Notes: generated by a model not told the origin, from the sequence alone. 64,000 bases of DNA from Paenibacillus_AB hodogayensis (GCF_039536325.1 NZ_BAAAYO010000014.1:248001-312000); one strand, 5' to 3'. Shown: positions 1 to 9,741, counted from the stretch's first letter. Made by a program: numbers and translations.

Positions 1-371
1 ATGTCCTCCGTCAAGCTAAGGGCGTTCAACTGGTTCGGCAGCGCCCCCTTCGTTCCTACGAATACGTCGGGCGGAGTACCGGCCGCCAGCAAATCCTCGA
101 TATTCGATCCTTTCTCCGGCCGTATTCCTTTCACCGTAATATGCGGAAATTTCTTCTTCAGCGGCTGCACGTAAAACTTCTCGAATTCCTCCGCCGTTGC
201 CGAATATAACGAGAAGCTGAGCTCCACCGGTTCCTTGGCGACATTCTTGGGTGTTTGTCCGGCGCCTCCCTCTCCGGCGTTTCCGCCTGTTTCCTTATTG
301 CCCCCGGACTGACTGCCGCATGCGGCGACGACGGGAACGAGCAATGTTAACGCAAGCGCTTTTTTCCACAT
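1..371 (-). CDS. ABC sugar-transport solute-binding lipoprotein (N-terminal part, cut by window edge)
   Basis: The visible part encodes the first ~123 residues; the 3' end lies beyond the left edge. The start has a hydrophobic signal (MWKKALALTLLVPVVAACGS) with a lipobox ending in Cys18, then a Gly/Asn/Ser-rich linker, then the beginning of a family 1 extracellular solute-binding fold (PVELSFSLYSATAEEFEKF). Such lipoproteins capture sugars or oligosaccharides outside the membrane and hand them to an ABC permease. A run of G residues (AGGGGGTTAG on the coding strand) precedes the ATG. It lies 59 bases downstream of the GH31 gene on the same strand, so the two are probably co-transcribed and permease genes may follow off the window. 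The substrate cannot be told from this part. Confidence 0.85.
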   Translation of the reverse strand, partial: MWKKALALTLLVPVVAACGSQSGGNKETGGNAGEGGAGQTPKNVAKEPVELSFSLYSATAEEFEKFYVQPLKKKFPHITVKGIRPEKGSNIEDLLAAGTPPDVFVGTKGALPNQLNALSLTED

Positions 372-430
372 GTTCACTAACCCCCTGTTATATGGTGTGT
401 TAAAGAAATGAATTGCCGTTTACCGGCGCA

Positions 431-2707
431 TTAACAGCCGGATAAAGCGCTTAAACAGCGCAGCTCTATCGAGTGCGATCGGTCTGCCGCCTCATGAACC
501 GTAAGGCGGATAATACCGTCGGCATAGTGCCAGTCCTTGCCCGAATCCAGCCTGCGCCCTTGCAGCAGCACCTCGGAAGGAGCAGCGCCGGCGTGAATGC
601 CAAGCTCGAACGAGCGTTGCTCGGGCATATTCTCGTAGCAACCCTCCCGCGGCTCGATCACGATGCGGATCTCTCTGTCATCGGCTTCGCTCGTTATGCG
701 GGTAACCGCTATCTCGCCGCCGGCATAGCGGAATGTCGTTCCGTCATCCTCGTACAGCGTGAATTCGCTCGAGCCGTGCGGATACAAGTGCAGGCCGATC
801 GTATCGACCGGCTTATGCCCGACGTAATCCATTTCCGGCCATAGCGGAAGTATCGCTCCCGCCTTAATAAACAACGGTCCGCCCCGGTCGCCCGGAACGT
901 CGGCGGTCACATCGGCAGGCCCGACGTAACGCTCTCCGCTCCAATAGTCGATCCATTCCCCTTCCGGCAGGTGCACCTCGTTCGTAAAAGCGGCGACCAG
1001 CATAGAGGGGCCGAACATATACTGCTGCGTAAGCTCGTCGCATCTCGGGTCGTCGGGATACGCCAGCGGCATCGCCCGGATAATCGGCATTGCGGTCTGC
1101 GCGGCGACATGGGCGGCCGAGTAAATGTACGGGAGCAGCCGGTAGCGCAGCTTCGCATACGCTTTGAACATGGGCAGCAGGTTTTCGCCGAGCAGCCAAG
1201 GATGCCGCCAGTACGCCCAGCTGTTCACTTGCGACCACGGCTGCAGAAAGCCGAAATGGATGCCTTGCGGCGTGAACACGTCCATATCGCAGCTGGCGTT
1301 CGCGTGTCCGGTCATGCCATGCGCGAGCATCGAGACGAGCGGCTTCGGTCCGCCTCCCGTGTCCCCGGCCCACGTCGCCGCGTACCGCTGAATGCCCGCG
1401 TATCCACCGGATGTGTAAATCATCGGCCTCAAGCCGCCATGCTCGCGAAAGCCCTCGTGCATCTGCTTGTTGAGCAAGACGGGGTAAGCGTTATGCATCT
1501 CCTCGTCGTCCATGCCGTTGCCCCACTTGCGGTCGGGGTGCTCGTTGACCTGTCGTGCCCCGTCCATCTTGAACGCCTTGACTCCCTGATCGACGAACGG
1601 AGTCAAGTGGCGGAACCAAGGCTCATCCCGCTTCGTCAGTTGGTCCATGTAGACGGGAGCGTGCGCGCGCAAGTCCTGCTCGAAGTCGTCGGGGTGGTAA
1701 TCGCCGGACTCCTGTTCGTTGCCCGAGGCTTGTGCCCGCTCCCCCGCGAGCTTCTCCTCGTGGTACGTGATGTCGTAGTCGCTGCACAGCCACAGGCTGA
1801 GCTTGAAGCCGAGCCGCTCCAGCGCGCCGACGAACGTCTGCTGTCCGACAGGGGCCCAGCCGGGAATGTAGAACCGGTCGGGATGCCACTTCTTGCCAGT
1901 GGAGTAGTCGTAATTTTTCTCCATCCATCCCGGCTCCAGACCGATCAGGTCGCACGGTATGCCTTCCCGGCGAAAGCTCATCGCATCGTCCAGCATTTCC
2001 CTGGCATTCGCCTGCTGGTTGCATACGAATGTCAGTCCGTACGCCCATATCGGCAGCATCTGCGGCTTGCCGGTAATATCGGTATAGCCGTCCAGCAATT
2101 GCCCGTAATCCTTGCCGGCGATCAGGTAATAGTCCAGCTCCCCGTTTCTGGCAAACAGTCTCCAGCGATCCGGCTTGCTGTGCCCCAGATCGAAGAAGTG
2201 CCGCCAGGTCGTATTCAGAAACAACCCCCAGCCCTTGTTGCTGTACAGAAAAGGAATCGGCGAGTAGCAATCGACGTTCTTGACCCACATTTTCGCCCGA
2301 TGACCGCGCTTTTGCAGCCCGACTCTCGACTCGTCTCCGAGCCCGTACAGCTTCTCGTCGTCGGCAAGCGAGAACTCCGCGGCGAAACCGGACTCTGCGG
2401 ACGAATTCGGGCTTTCCGTTTCCCGCAGCAGCTCGAGTCCGTCCCCGTCGGAGAACGTGACCCGTCCGTCTCCCCTGCTGACCGTCACCGCCGCCTCCAC
2501 GGTGCGAATGGTTACGGCGTCCTCCCGCTCCTCCAGCTCGAACGGTACCGGAGCCCACTCGCTTCTCACTACGCCGTACTTCACCAAAGCCGCCTCCGCA
2601 AACCTGGTATGCGTCCCCAGACGTATCCGGAAAATACGTTCGGACACCGGCTCCACTCTCACTATCCCGCCGTGATGCAGCGGAACATCTACGTGTCTTT
2701 CCTTCAT
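431..2707 (-). CDS. GH31 family glycosidase (alpha-glucosidase/alpha-xylosidase type)
   Basis: This is a full-length GH31 enzyme of about 758 residues with an N-terminal beta-sandwich, a TIM barrel and C-terminal beta domains. Seen directly: the nucleophile segment AFKMDGA (Asp382 counted from the ATG at 2707) and the acid/base segment TWAGDTGG (Asp449), both expected of retaining GH31 enzymes, plus the conserved barrel end NSWAYWRHPWLL. There is no signal peptide, so it probably acts in the cytoplasm on imported oligosaccharides. I chose the ATG at 2707 because AAGGGGGAG lies about 9 bases upstream; in-frame starts at 2728 and 2755 are alternatives. It is divergent from a related GH31-AraC fusion and co-oriented with a sugar-binding lipoprotein. 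GH31 covers alpha-glucosidases, xylosidases, galactosidases and sulfoquinovosidases; I cannot assign the substrate. Confidence 0.9.
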   Translation of the reverse strand: MKERHVDVPLHHGGIVRVEPVSERIFRIRLGTHTRFAEAALVKYGVVRSEWAPVPFELEEREDAVTIRTVEAAVTVSRGDGRVTFSDGDGLELLRETESPNSSAESGFAAEFSLADDEKLYGLGDESRVGLQKRGHRAKMWVKNVDCYSPIPFLYSNKGWGLFLNTTWRHFFDLGHSKPDRWRLFARNGELDYYLIAGKDYGQLLDGYTDITGKPQMLPIWAYGLTFVCNQQANAREMLDDAMSFRREGIPCDLIGLEPGWMEKNYDYSTGKKWHPDRFYIPGWAPVGQQTFVGALERLGFKLSLWLCSDYDITYHEEKLAGERAQASGNEQESGDYHPDDFEQDLRAHAPVYMDQLTKRDEPWFRHLTPFVDQGVKAFKMDGARQVNEHPDRKWGNGMDDEEMHNAYPVLLNKQMHEGFREHGGLRPMIYTSGGYAGIQRYAATWAGDTGGGPKPLVSMLAHGMTGHANASCDMDVFTPQGIHFGFLQPWSQVNSWAYWRHPWLLGENLLPMFKAYAKLRYRLLPYIYSAAHVAAQTAMPIIRAMPLAYPDDPRCDELTQQYMFGPSMLVAAFTNEVHLPEGEWIDYWSGERYVGPADVTADVPGDRGGPLFIKAGAILPLWPEMDYVGHKPVDTIGLHLYPHGSSEFTLYEDDGTTFRYAGGEIAVTRITSEADDREIRIVIEPREGCYENMPEQRSFELGIHAGAAPSEVLLQGRRLDSGKDWHYADGIIRLTVHEAADRSHSIELRCLSALSGC

Positions 2708-2910
2708 TGCTGTCTTCTCCCCCTTCATCCTCTCCCCATTTATTGTATAAAACAATACTTCTCGAACCTATAGCGTACGATTGCAGGAAAATGGTACGTT
2801 GATGACTTCTTCGAATTTGTTATGGTAAAATGAATGCACTTTCCAAAATACGCGACGCCATTCCCACTTTCGTGACAACGCTTCCACAATAATATCGGAG
2901 GTGCCCGGTG

Positions 2911-5493
2911 ATGTCCCCTACGCTAAGCTTTACGCTGGCCAACGGTCTATTCGTACGGATTCAGGCTGTCGCGGAGCATACGTTCCGCATCCGCGCAAGC
3001 AAGTCTCCCGACTTCCCGGAGTCCCCGCTCGTCCGTTACGGCATTTTGTCCGCGAGCGAGGAGCCCGCCGGATGCCGGATCGAGGAATTCGACTGTCACG
3101 CACGAATCCGCTCGGAGCATGCGAGTCTCGATATCGACATGCGCGACGGTACGTTCGTGCTGTCGCGACCGGACGGAACCATCCTGACCGCGAGCGCGGC
3201 CCCGCCCCGTTCCGGACCGGACGACGGGTTCGAAGCGCAGTTTCGGCTGACTGAAGCGGAGAAATGGTACGGACTGGGCGATAAGGCAAAAGATCGGATT
3301 CAGATCAGAGGGCTGCGCGCCGCTATGCGGACGGCGAAGGATGGATTCAGGGTGCCGATTCCGTTCATGATGAGCAGCCGGGGGTGGGCGCTGCTGGTCA
3401 ATTCGACCCGCCCGCATACCGTCGATATCGGCCACACCGTGCACGACCGGCTGACGTTCGGCGGAAGCGAGGGGACGCTCGATTATTATGTCATCGCCGG
3501 CGAAAGCTTGGGGACGCTTCTGGACCGGTATACCGGCTTGTCCGGCAGGCCGGCACTTCTGCCGCTCTGGGCGTACGGGCTCACCTTTATCGCCAATCAA
3601 TACGCCACGGCCCGCGACGTTATCGAGGACGGGCTTAATTTCCGCCGGGGCGACATTCCTTGCGACATGATCGGCCTGGAGCCCGGATGGATGGCAACGA
3701 TGCGCGATTATTCCACGAACAAACAGTGGCATCCCGAGCGCTTCGCCATTCCGAGCTGGAACCCGAAAGGCCCCCGCACGTTCATGGGGGCATTGGACCG
3801 GATGGGCTTCAAGCTCAGCCTGTGGCTGTGCTGCAATCATGATGTAAGCCGGCAGGAGGAGCGCCGTCTTGCCGGCAGGACGGCTGCCGATCCCGAGGCA
3901 AGCGAGGATTGGTACACCCACCTCGAGAAATTCGTCGAGCAGGGCGCAGCCGCCTTCAAGCTGGAAGCTTTTCCATTCGAGGACAGGCCCGAGCTGGAGT
4001 GGGCCAACGGCATGAGCACGGATGAGATGCACCATCTATATAATTTGCTGTTGTGCAAGCAAATCTTTGGCGGATATGTCGAACAGACGGGCCGCCGCCC
4101 CCTCGTATATTGCGCGAAGGGCTACGCCGGCATTCAACAATACGCTGTCACCTGGACCGGTTATCAGTATGTCAATCTGATCGAGCTGCTTAACCAGAAC
4201 ATGTCCGGAAACATAAACGCCTTGACCGACATGGAGGTTCATGCACCCTCCGGCATTCATTTCGGATTTTTGCAGACGCTGGCCCAGGTTAACAGTTGGG
4301 CGTACTGGCAGCATCCGACTTTGCTGGACCCGGACTTGATGCAAATGTTTCGCATGTATGCGAAGCTGCGCTACCGGCTCATCCCGTATTTGTACTCCGC
4401 GGCCCATACGGCCGCCCGTACCGGCTTGCCCGTCATGCGCGCCATGACGCTTATGTTTCCCGACGATCCCCGTTCGGACGGCCTGCTGGAGCAATATATG
4501 CTGGGCGACGCCTTTCTGGTCGGCTTGGCAGACCGCATCTATTTGCCGGAAGGGCAGTGGATTGATTATTGGACGGGCATGCGTTACGCCGGCCCGCTGG
4601 AGCTGTCCAGCCCGGTTCCCGCACACGCCGGGGGTTACTTATTCGTCCGGGACGGGTCCATTATACCGGTATGGCCGGAGGTGAGCCATGTGGGGTCCGC
4701 CTTGCCGGAGAGGATCGGCATCGAATTGTACCCGCGAGCGTCCAACGCCTATGCCTTGTATGAAGATGACGGCGTAACGTACGAATACCGGAAGCACAAG
4801 TTCTCCCAGACGAGCATAAGCTTTGCTACCGAGGAGGAGCGGCTTGTCATTCGCCTTGGACCGCGTGTGGGGGAATTCACGGGCATGCCGGAGAAGCGGA
4901 CATACGCACTGTCCGTGCATGCGGAAAGCGAACCCTTCGCACTGCTTGTGAACGGGGTACCGCTTTCCCGGCTTTGCCATGATGCCGACCGGGCCGGCAC
5001 GGAGGCGGACGGCTGGGAGTTTGACCGGGACTCTTCCGTTATCCGGTTGTGCGTTGCCGAGGATCCCGGCAAAGGTCAGGTACGGATCGAGATCGATTTC
5101 GCCGCAGACGGCGATAAAGCTGCCGCAAGCGGCAAGGAACGAAGAGGAACGAATCAGCGCCGCTTTATCCGGCCAACATCCGACAATCCGCTGATTCGGC
5201 AAGTGCTGAACCAGTTGGACGAGAGCTTGGACCAGGAATTGACGCTGAACGTGATCGCCGAACGGCTTCATGTGAATTCGTCCCATCTGAGCCGGTTGTT
5301 CAAGCGGGAAACAGGCTTCTCTTTCTCCGCCTACGTACTCGATCTGAAGATGGACCAAGCCGCCCAATTGCTGATCGCCAAACGAAAAATCGGGGACATC
5401 GCGGAATGGCTCGGATTCACGGACGCCAGCCATTTCGTTCGCGTATTCCGCAAATATTGGGGCGTAACGCCCGGCAAGTGGAGTGCTCCCTGA
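2911..5493 (+). CDS. Transcription regulator: catalytically degenerate GH31 domain fused to AraC-type HTH
   Basis: This 860-residue protein aligns along almost its whole length with the divergent GH31 enzyme next door (shared blocks such as IPFLYS/IPFMMS, WHPDRF/WHPERF, GFKLSLWLC, GIHFGFLQ, VNSWAYW). It then adds a C-terminal segment of about 100 residues with two helix-turn-helices of the AraC/XylS type (LTLNVIAERLHVNSSHLSRL; IGDIAEWLGFTDASHFVRVF). The catalytic residues are changed: the nucleophile motif FKMDG is FKLEA (Glu352) and the acid/base motif TWAGDTGG is TWTGYQYV (Tyr418). The inference is that the GH31 fold has become a sugar sensor controlling the locus. GGAGGTG ends 7 bases before the ATG at 2911; a GTG at 2908 is the alternative. 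An AraC gene follows 87 bases downstream. Confidence 0.9.
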   Translation: MSPTLSFTLANGLFVRIQAVAEHTFRIRASKSPDFPESPLVRYGILSASEEPAGCRIEEFDCHARIRSEHASLDIDMRDGTFVLSRPDGTILTASAAPPRSGPDDGFEAQFRLTEAEKWYGLGDKAKDRIQIRGLRAAMRTAKDGFRVPIPFMMSSRGWALLVNSTRPHTVDIGHTVHDRLTFGGSEGTLDYYVIAGESLGTLLDRYTGLSGRPALLPLWAYGLTFIANQYATARDVIEDGLNFRRGDIPCDMIGLEPGWMATMRDYSTNKQWHPERFAIPSWNPKGPRTFMGALDRMGFKLSLWLCCNHDVSRQEERRLAGRTAADPEASEDWYTHLEKFVEQGAAAFKLEAFPFEDRPELEWANGMSTDEMHHLYNLLLCKQIFGGYVEQTGRRPLVYCAKGYAGIQQYAVTWTGYQYVNLIELLNQNMSGNINALTDMEVHAPSGIHFGFLQTLAQVNSWAYWQHPTLLDPDLMQMFRMYAKLRYRLIPYLYSAAHTAARTGLPVMRAMTLMFPDDPRSDGLLEQYMLGDAFLVGLADRIYLPEGQWIDYWTGMRYAGPLELSSPVPAHAGGYLFVRDGSIIPVWPEVSHVGSALPERIGIELYPRASNAYALYEDDGVTYEYRKHKFSQTSISFATEEERLVIRLGPRVGEFTGMPEKRTYALSVHAESEPFALLVNGVPLSRLCHDADRAGTEADGWEFDRDSSVIRLCVAEDPGKGQVRIEIDFAADGDKAAASGKERRGTNQRRFIRPTSDNPLIRQVLNQLDESLDQELTLNVIAERLHVNSSHLSRLFKRETGFSFSAYVLDLKMDQAAQLLIAKRKIGDIAEWLGFTDASHFVRVFRKYWGVTPGKWSAP

Positions 5494-5580
5494 CGCTTTA
5501 TTCCATTACTCCATCCGGGAGGATTCGGGGCGCGGCCGTCGAATGTGAAGAAACAAGCGCACCAACCGGGAGGCGGACTG

Positions 5581-6393
5581 ATGGGAGCATATCCGATAAC
5601 AGTGGTGTATCAGGACTACTGGAAAGAAAAGCCGCGTTTCATCAAGGCGAAGGCCAATGAGCCCCGCTGGCTGATGTTTGCCGTAGAAGAAGGCCGGTTC
5701 TCTTACCGGATCGACGATGTAAGCGGAGAGGCCGTCCCCGGCGACATCGTGCTTTGCCCGCCGGGCCTGGAGTTCCAGCGCGAAGTGATCGAGCCGCTGA
5801 CGTTTCACTATTTTATTTTTTATATCCACGATACGGGCGAGGGCGCGGAAACACGGTCGATCGATCTGCTGCGCAGCCTGTTCTCCTTTAAATATACGTC
5901 CAGCGAGCAGGAGCGGCTGTTCAACAATTACCGTCTGCTGAACCGTCTCATCCGTACGCAGAACCCGCAGAGCAAACGATGGGTGCAGCATTTCGTCAAC
6001 GATATGTGGGCGCTGTTCCATATGGACGCCGAGCAGTTGGCGACGCAGGACCGGCTTGCCGACGACCGGCTGATGAAGGAAGCAAGGGCGCTGATCGACC
6101 AGCACGCCTTCCGGGAAGTCCGGCTTCAGGATATTGCCGGTCTTCTGCATATTCATCCGGTGCAGCTGAGCCGAAGATTTCAGCACGTGTTCGGTATATC
6201 GCCTTCGCGGTATTTGATCGCCATCCGGATGGAAAAAGCCAAGACGTTGCTCGTGCAGACGGAATATACGCTCGACCATGTCGCCAAGCTATGCGGATAC
6301 GAGAACGGCTTTTATTTCAGCCGGGTTTTCACCCACTACAGCAAGATGAACCCGTCGCAGTATCGCAAAATGTACAGCCTCGCCACGCTATAG
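5581..6393 (+). CDS. AraC family transcriptional regulator with cupin-like sensor domain
   Basis: About 270 residues. The N-terminal half is a cupin-like arabinose-binding fold (EPRWLMFAVEEGRFSYRI, then PGDIVLCPPGLEF). The C-terminal ~100 residues carry two AraC helix-turn-helices (VRLQDIAGLLHIHPVQLSRR and LDHVAKLCGYENGFYFSRVF). AraC proteins of this layout switch sugar-utilisation genes on when they bind a ligand. The ATG at 5581 was chosen because GGGAGG sits 7 bases upstream; a GTG at 5545 gives 12 more residues but has no comparable site. It follows the GH31-AraC fusion on the same strand, so the locus has two AraC-type regulators in tandem. It converges on the downstream solute-binding lipoprotein gene. 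The ligand is unknown. Confidence 0.9.
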   Translation: MGAYPITVVYQDYWKEKPRFIKAKANEPRWLMFAVEEGRFSYRIDDVSGEAVPGDIVLCPPGLEFQREVIEPLTFHYFIFYIHDTGEGAETRSIDLLRSLFSFKYTSSEQERLFNNYRLLNRLIRTQNPQSKRWVQHFVNDMWALFHMDAEQLATQDRLADDRLMKEARALIDQHAFREVRLQDIAGLLHIHPVQLSRRFQHVFGISPSRYLIAIRMEKAKTLLVQTEYTLDHVAKLCGYENGFYFSRVFTHYSKMNPSQYRKMYSLATL

Positions 6394-6466
6394 CGTTTCC
6401 GGATATGCGACTCGATCCGTTCGGAAACGATGCTTCCAGGGCTCGCGGAATCTCCCCCGGCAAGCG

Positions 6467-6497
6467 AAAAGGACGCCACTCCGTCAGGAGGGCGTCC
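6467..6497 (-). terminator. Intrinsic terminator of the solute-binding lipoprotein gene
   Basis: A GGACGCC/GGCGTCC inverted repeat with a 13-base loop is followed, on the minus strand, by TTTT. It lies about 55 bases past the lipoprotein stop codon. Confidence 0.55.
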
Positions 6498-6550
6498 CGC
6501 CTGGAGCCCCCGCAAGAGCAGGCTCCTTTCGCATCGCAATAGGATGGCGT

Positions 6551-7886
6551 TTACTTCTGTTTGCTTTGAATCTCCTCGATTTTTTTCTTGGCTTCTTCTT
6601 CCGCCTGGCGCATCGCGGTATTGATGTCCGTCGCTCCTTGCCAGATTTGGGTACCGTATTTGGCGTAAATGTTTACCAGGTCGGCGTCGTACAAAGCTTT
6701 GGGCGGAATTGGGGCCGGTTTGTTCTGGAAAATCGCTTTGAAATTTTTGTCCTTGAACACCGACTCTTGACCGAGCGCCCCGCGTACGCTTTTCGCTTTT
6801 CAGCACCGGCATGATCCCCTTCTTGGACAAGCTCGTCTGGAACTCGTCGGAAGTCATGTAATCCAGCACTTCCATCGCGGCTTCCTTGTTCTTGGCGATG
6901 CTCGTAATGCCGAAGTTGATCGAATTGATCTGCGAACCGGAGCCCGGCAAGTCCTCGAAGCTCGGCAGCGGCGCAATATCCCAATCCACTTCCTTGAGCT
7001 GATCGGTCCAGATCGTAATGAGGCTGGACAAGTACGCCATCATAGCCACATTCTTATCCTTCACGAAGCCGCTATTGTCCGGTATGGTTTGGAGCGATCC
7101 CGGCGAAAGCTGCATATCGACGAAAAACGTCTGATAAAAGCGCTTCCATAAATCGTTTGTGTTAATGGTCGGCGTATGGACCTTCACATCGGCATTTGGT
7201 ATTGAAAGCGGATTCATTCTTGTCAGCAAACCGGCATTGGTGCCGAAGCCGGCATACTGCACGCCGCCATCCTGACGCGTCAACCTTTTGGCCAGATCGG
7301 CCGTCTGCTTCCAGGTCATGGTTCCCGTCGGATAAGGAACGCCGAACTTGTCGAAGATCGATTTGTTGTAATACAGGATAAGATTGTTGCCATAGACGGG
7401 GAGGCTGTACATTTTGCCGCCGGACAGCTGCCGGATCGCCTCGATCGAGGTGGGCTCGAACCGGTTCAGATCGATTTTGCGCGATTGGATCAAATCGGTC
7501 ATATCGTACTGGAGCCCGTTCGGAACCAAAAAGTTTTCATAAAAGCCGATGGAATGATAAGTGATGTCAAACCTAGTTCCGGATGTAATCATTTCCGGCA
7601 GTGTCGTTCCCTTTTGGCTAAAAATATACGAGATTTTGTAGTCCGGGAACTTTTTGCGGATCGCGTCGCCGAACCGGTAGTTGAAGCTATCCTCCGGATC
7701 GCCGTTGATGGCGTAGAACACCAGCTCGACCGGCTCCTTGGGCGCCTGCGGCTTGACGGTCTGTCCTCGTTCGGCTTGCTGCCCTTCCGCCGGCTTGCTC
7801 CCGCTCGTGCCGCACGCCGCCAAAGCGGCGGCGGACATGCACAAGACGAGGGCGAGCGAGCCTGTTTGACGCATCTTTTTTAACAT
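6551..7886 (-). pseudogene. ABC sugar solute-binding lipoprotein, frameshifted near the 3' end
   Basis: The N-terminus is a clear lipoprotein signal (LALVLCMSAAALAACGTSGS), followed by a family 1 extracellular solute-binding protein with typical segments such as MYSLPVYGNNLILYYNKSIF and EVLDYMTSDEFQTSLSKKGI. The frame breaks near 6790-6800: after the codons for LKSEK the sensible continuation (VRGALGQESVFKDKNFKAIF, then a Lys/Glu-rich tail ending at 6551) is in another frame, as if one base were inserted or two deleted. Read straight through, the original frame gives an implausible Arg-rich tail ending at 6336. This is either a real pseudogene or a sequence error. The ATG at 7886 has AAGGGGG 8 bases upstream. 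The FAD oxidoreductase gene lies upstream on the same strand. Confidence 0.75.
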
Positions 7887-7926
7887 GGCACGACCCCCTT
7901 TTCATCATGAGAAAACGATATATCGA

Positions 7927-9483
7927 TTACAGATCCAGCGATTGACCGTCCTGCAGCAAACGTTCTCTCAGCTCGGAGTACTCGACGTCCTGAACGGCGC
8001 GTCCTCCGGCGGCAAGGGCCAAGCCGGCAATCGTAGCGGCAGACTGGCCAAGCACCATGAATACCGGCTCCATCCGGATCGAGCCGTAAGCAATATGAGA
8101 GGCGGACAGACATACCGGCACGACCAGGTTCGTGCACTCCTCGCCTTTGGGCAGAATCGCCCGATGCGAGATCGGATAAGGGCCGAGCACCGGTATTTCC
8201 ACGTCGCCTTCGTTCACGCAGCGACCGTCGAGCACCAGACGACGGCAGTTGTGCGAATCCATCCCGTAGGAAGCGAGACCGATCGAATCCTCGGCCTTCA
8301 CATAGCGCAAGCAATGGTTCTGGTTCATGACGACTTCTCCGACCATCCGCCGGCCTTCCCGCACATACAAGTAATGCGGCCAGTTCGCCGTCTGTTGGAA
8401 CTCGTCCGCCGGCAACCCCCAGCGGCCGACTTCCTCGCGTACCGCTTGCGGCACCCGCTCGTCGTTGGACAGGAAGTACAGCATGCCGAGATTATGGTGA
8501 ACATGCTCTTGGAAGACTCTCTCCCTTGTAGCATAATCGCCGTCCGGCCATTCGTGGTTCATGCCGATATGGTCCGTGCTGACTCCGCCGAAGTTGTTCA
8601 GGTCGGTTTTCTGATTCGGCATGGGCACATGCAGCCTCAGCGCATCCCATACGCCGGCGCGAAGGTAGCGGGCCAGCAGCTCGAATTTGGACGGATCGTA
8701 TTGCGGCGGTTCCGGAAACTTCACCCGGTTTTCCGGCGCGTCGGTCAGACAGATGCGGAAATTGTATGCTTGAACCGAACGGTCCCCTTGTCCCTGAATG
8801 CCGGGAGCTTCGTCGGATATGCCGTGCAGCAGGCCGCTGTCCGGCTTACCCTCCTTGACGAACGGATCCACCCATGCCTTGAACGTATGGTGCGGGGAAC
8901 CGAACTGGATGCCGTTCCACGTCTCGTTGTAGACGGTGTTCGATTCGCGGCCGACATGGTACGAAACCCCGGCGCGCGCCAGCAGGTCCCCTTCGTAGGT
9001 CGCGTCGATGAACGCATCGGCGGCGAAGACGTTGCCGTTTTCCATCGTGATGCTGATGATTTTGCCGTCCTTTTTCTCTACCTTGGCCAGATGCTGTTCG
9101 AAGTACACCGGCACGCCGGCTTTCTCCAGCCATTCGGTGTATACCCGCTTCGCTACATGAGGCTCCAGGTACCAAGCGGTCCCGTCGCCGTCTTCGCTGC
9201 CGTACTGCTTGCCAATCTCTTGGTAAAACTCGCGGGCAATGCCCCCGACCGACGTCTTGTAGCCGAAGTCGGTTCTGCCCAGACCGCTGGCCGTCAAGCC
9301 TCCCAGGTGCAGGCCGAATTCGGCGATGACCACGCTGAGTCCCATCCGGGTCGCCTGAACCGCTGCAGAAATGCCGGCGGATGTGCCGCCGTATATACAA
9401 AGATCGGCTTTCACCCGTTCCGGATTTTCGCTTACGGCCTGTTTCTTGTAATAGCGCAATTTGCTGAAATCGGTGATCGTCAT
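7927..9483 (-). CDS. FAD-dependent oxidoreductase (FAD_oxidored family)
   Basis: About 518 residues with an N-terminal Rossmann dinucleotide motif (YGGTSAGISAAVQATRMGLS) followed by GLHLGGLTASGLG, and a later FIDATYEGDLLARAG motif that recurs in this FAD-dependent oxidoreductase group. The C-terminus has the usual SIRMEPVFMVLGQSAATIAG segment near the flavin. There is no signal peptide. The ATG at 9483 is preceded by GGAGGA with 7 bases of spacing; the GTG one codon earlier is less well placed. It lies 40 bases upstream of the frameshifted sugar-binding lipoprotein gene on the same strand. Proteins of this kind often sit in carbohydrate-utilisation loci, but the substrate is unknown. A more distant relative is encoded at 26288-27541. 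Confidence 0.85.
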   Translation of the reverse strand: MTITDFSKLRYYKKQAVSENPERVKADLCIYGGTSAGISAAVQATRMGLSVVIAEFGLHLGGLTASGLGRTDFGYKTSVGGIAREFYQEIGKQYGSEDGDGTAWYLEPHVAKRVYTEWLEKAGVPVYFEQHLAKVEKKDGKIISITMENGNVFAADAFIDATYEGDLLARAGVSYHVGRESNTVYNETWNGIQFGSPHHTFKAWVDPFVKEGKPDSGLLHGISDEAPGIQGQGDRSVQAYNFRICLTDAPENRVKFPEPPQYDPSKFELLARYLRAGVWDALRLHVPMPNQKTDLNNFGGVSTDHIGMNHEWPDGDYATRERVFQEHVHHNLGMLYFLSNDERVPQAVREEVGRWGLPADEFQQTANWPHYLYVREGRRMVGEVVMNQNHCLRYVKAEDSIGLASYGMDSHNCRRLVLDGRCVNEGDVEIPVLGPYPISHRAILPKGEECTNLVVPVCLSASHIAYGSIRMEPVFMVLGQSAATIAGLALAAGGRAVQDVEYSELRERLLQDGQSLDL

Positions 9484-9741
9484 CACGGTATCCTCCTGCC
9501 GTCTTGCTTGCTTATTCTCGCTTGCAACATCAGCTTACCGGAAACCGCTCCCGGTTGAACATACACAATCTTAGTGCGTCTTTATACATTCTTTCATGCT
9601 CGTCCGGAGTAGAATTAGAAGTTCCGATTCGATTTGGAAACGCTATCCCTTGCTCTGTAGCGGGCTTCACTCATCCGGGAGCTTCAGCGGCGCAATCTCC
9701 TGCCTCCCTTTTTTTAACTGCGTACATTATATGGACGGCAC

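Noticed and set aside
971..2773. Long open frame (600 codons) on the plus strand opposite the GH31 gene
   Set aside because: It is antisense to a well supported enzyme and its translation is rich in Arg, His and Val with no domain pattern; GC-rich codon use of the real gene keeps it open.
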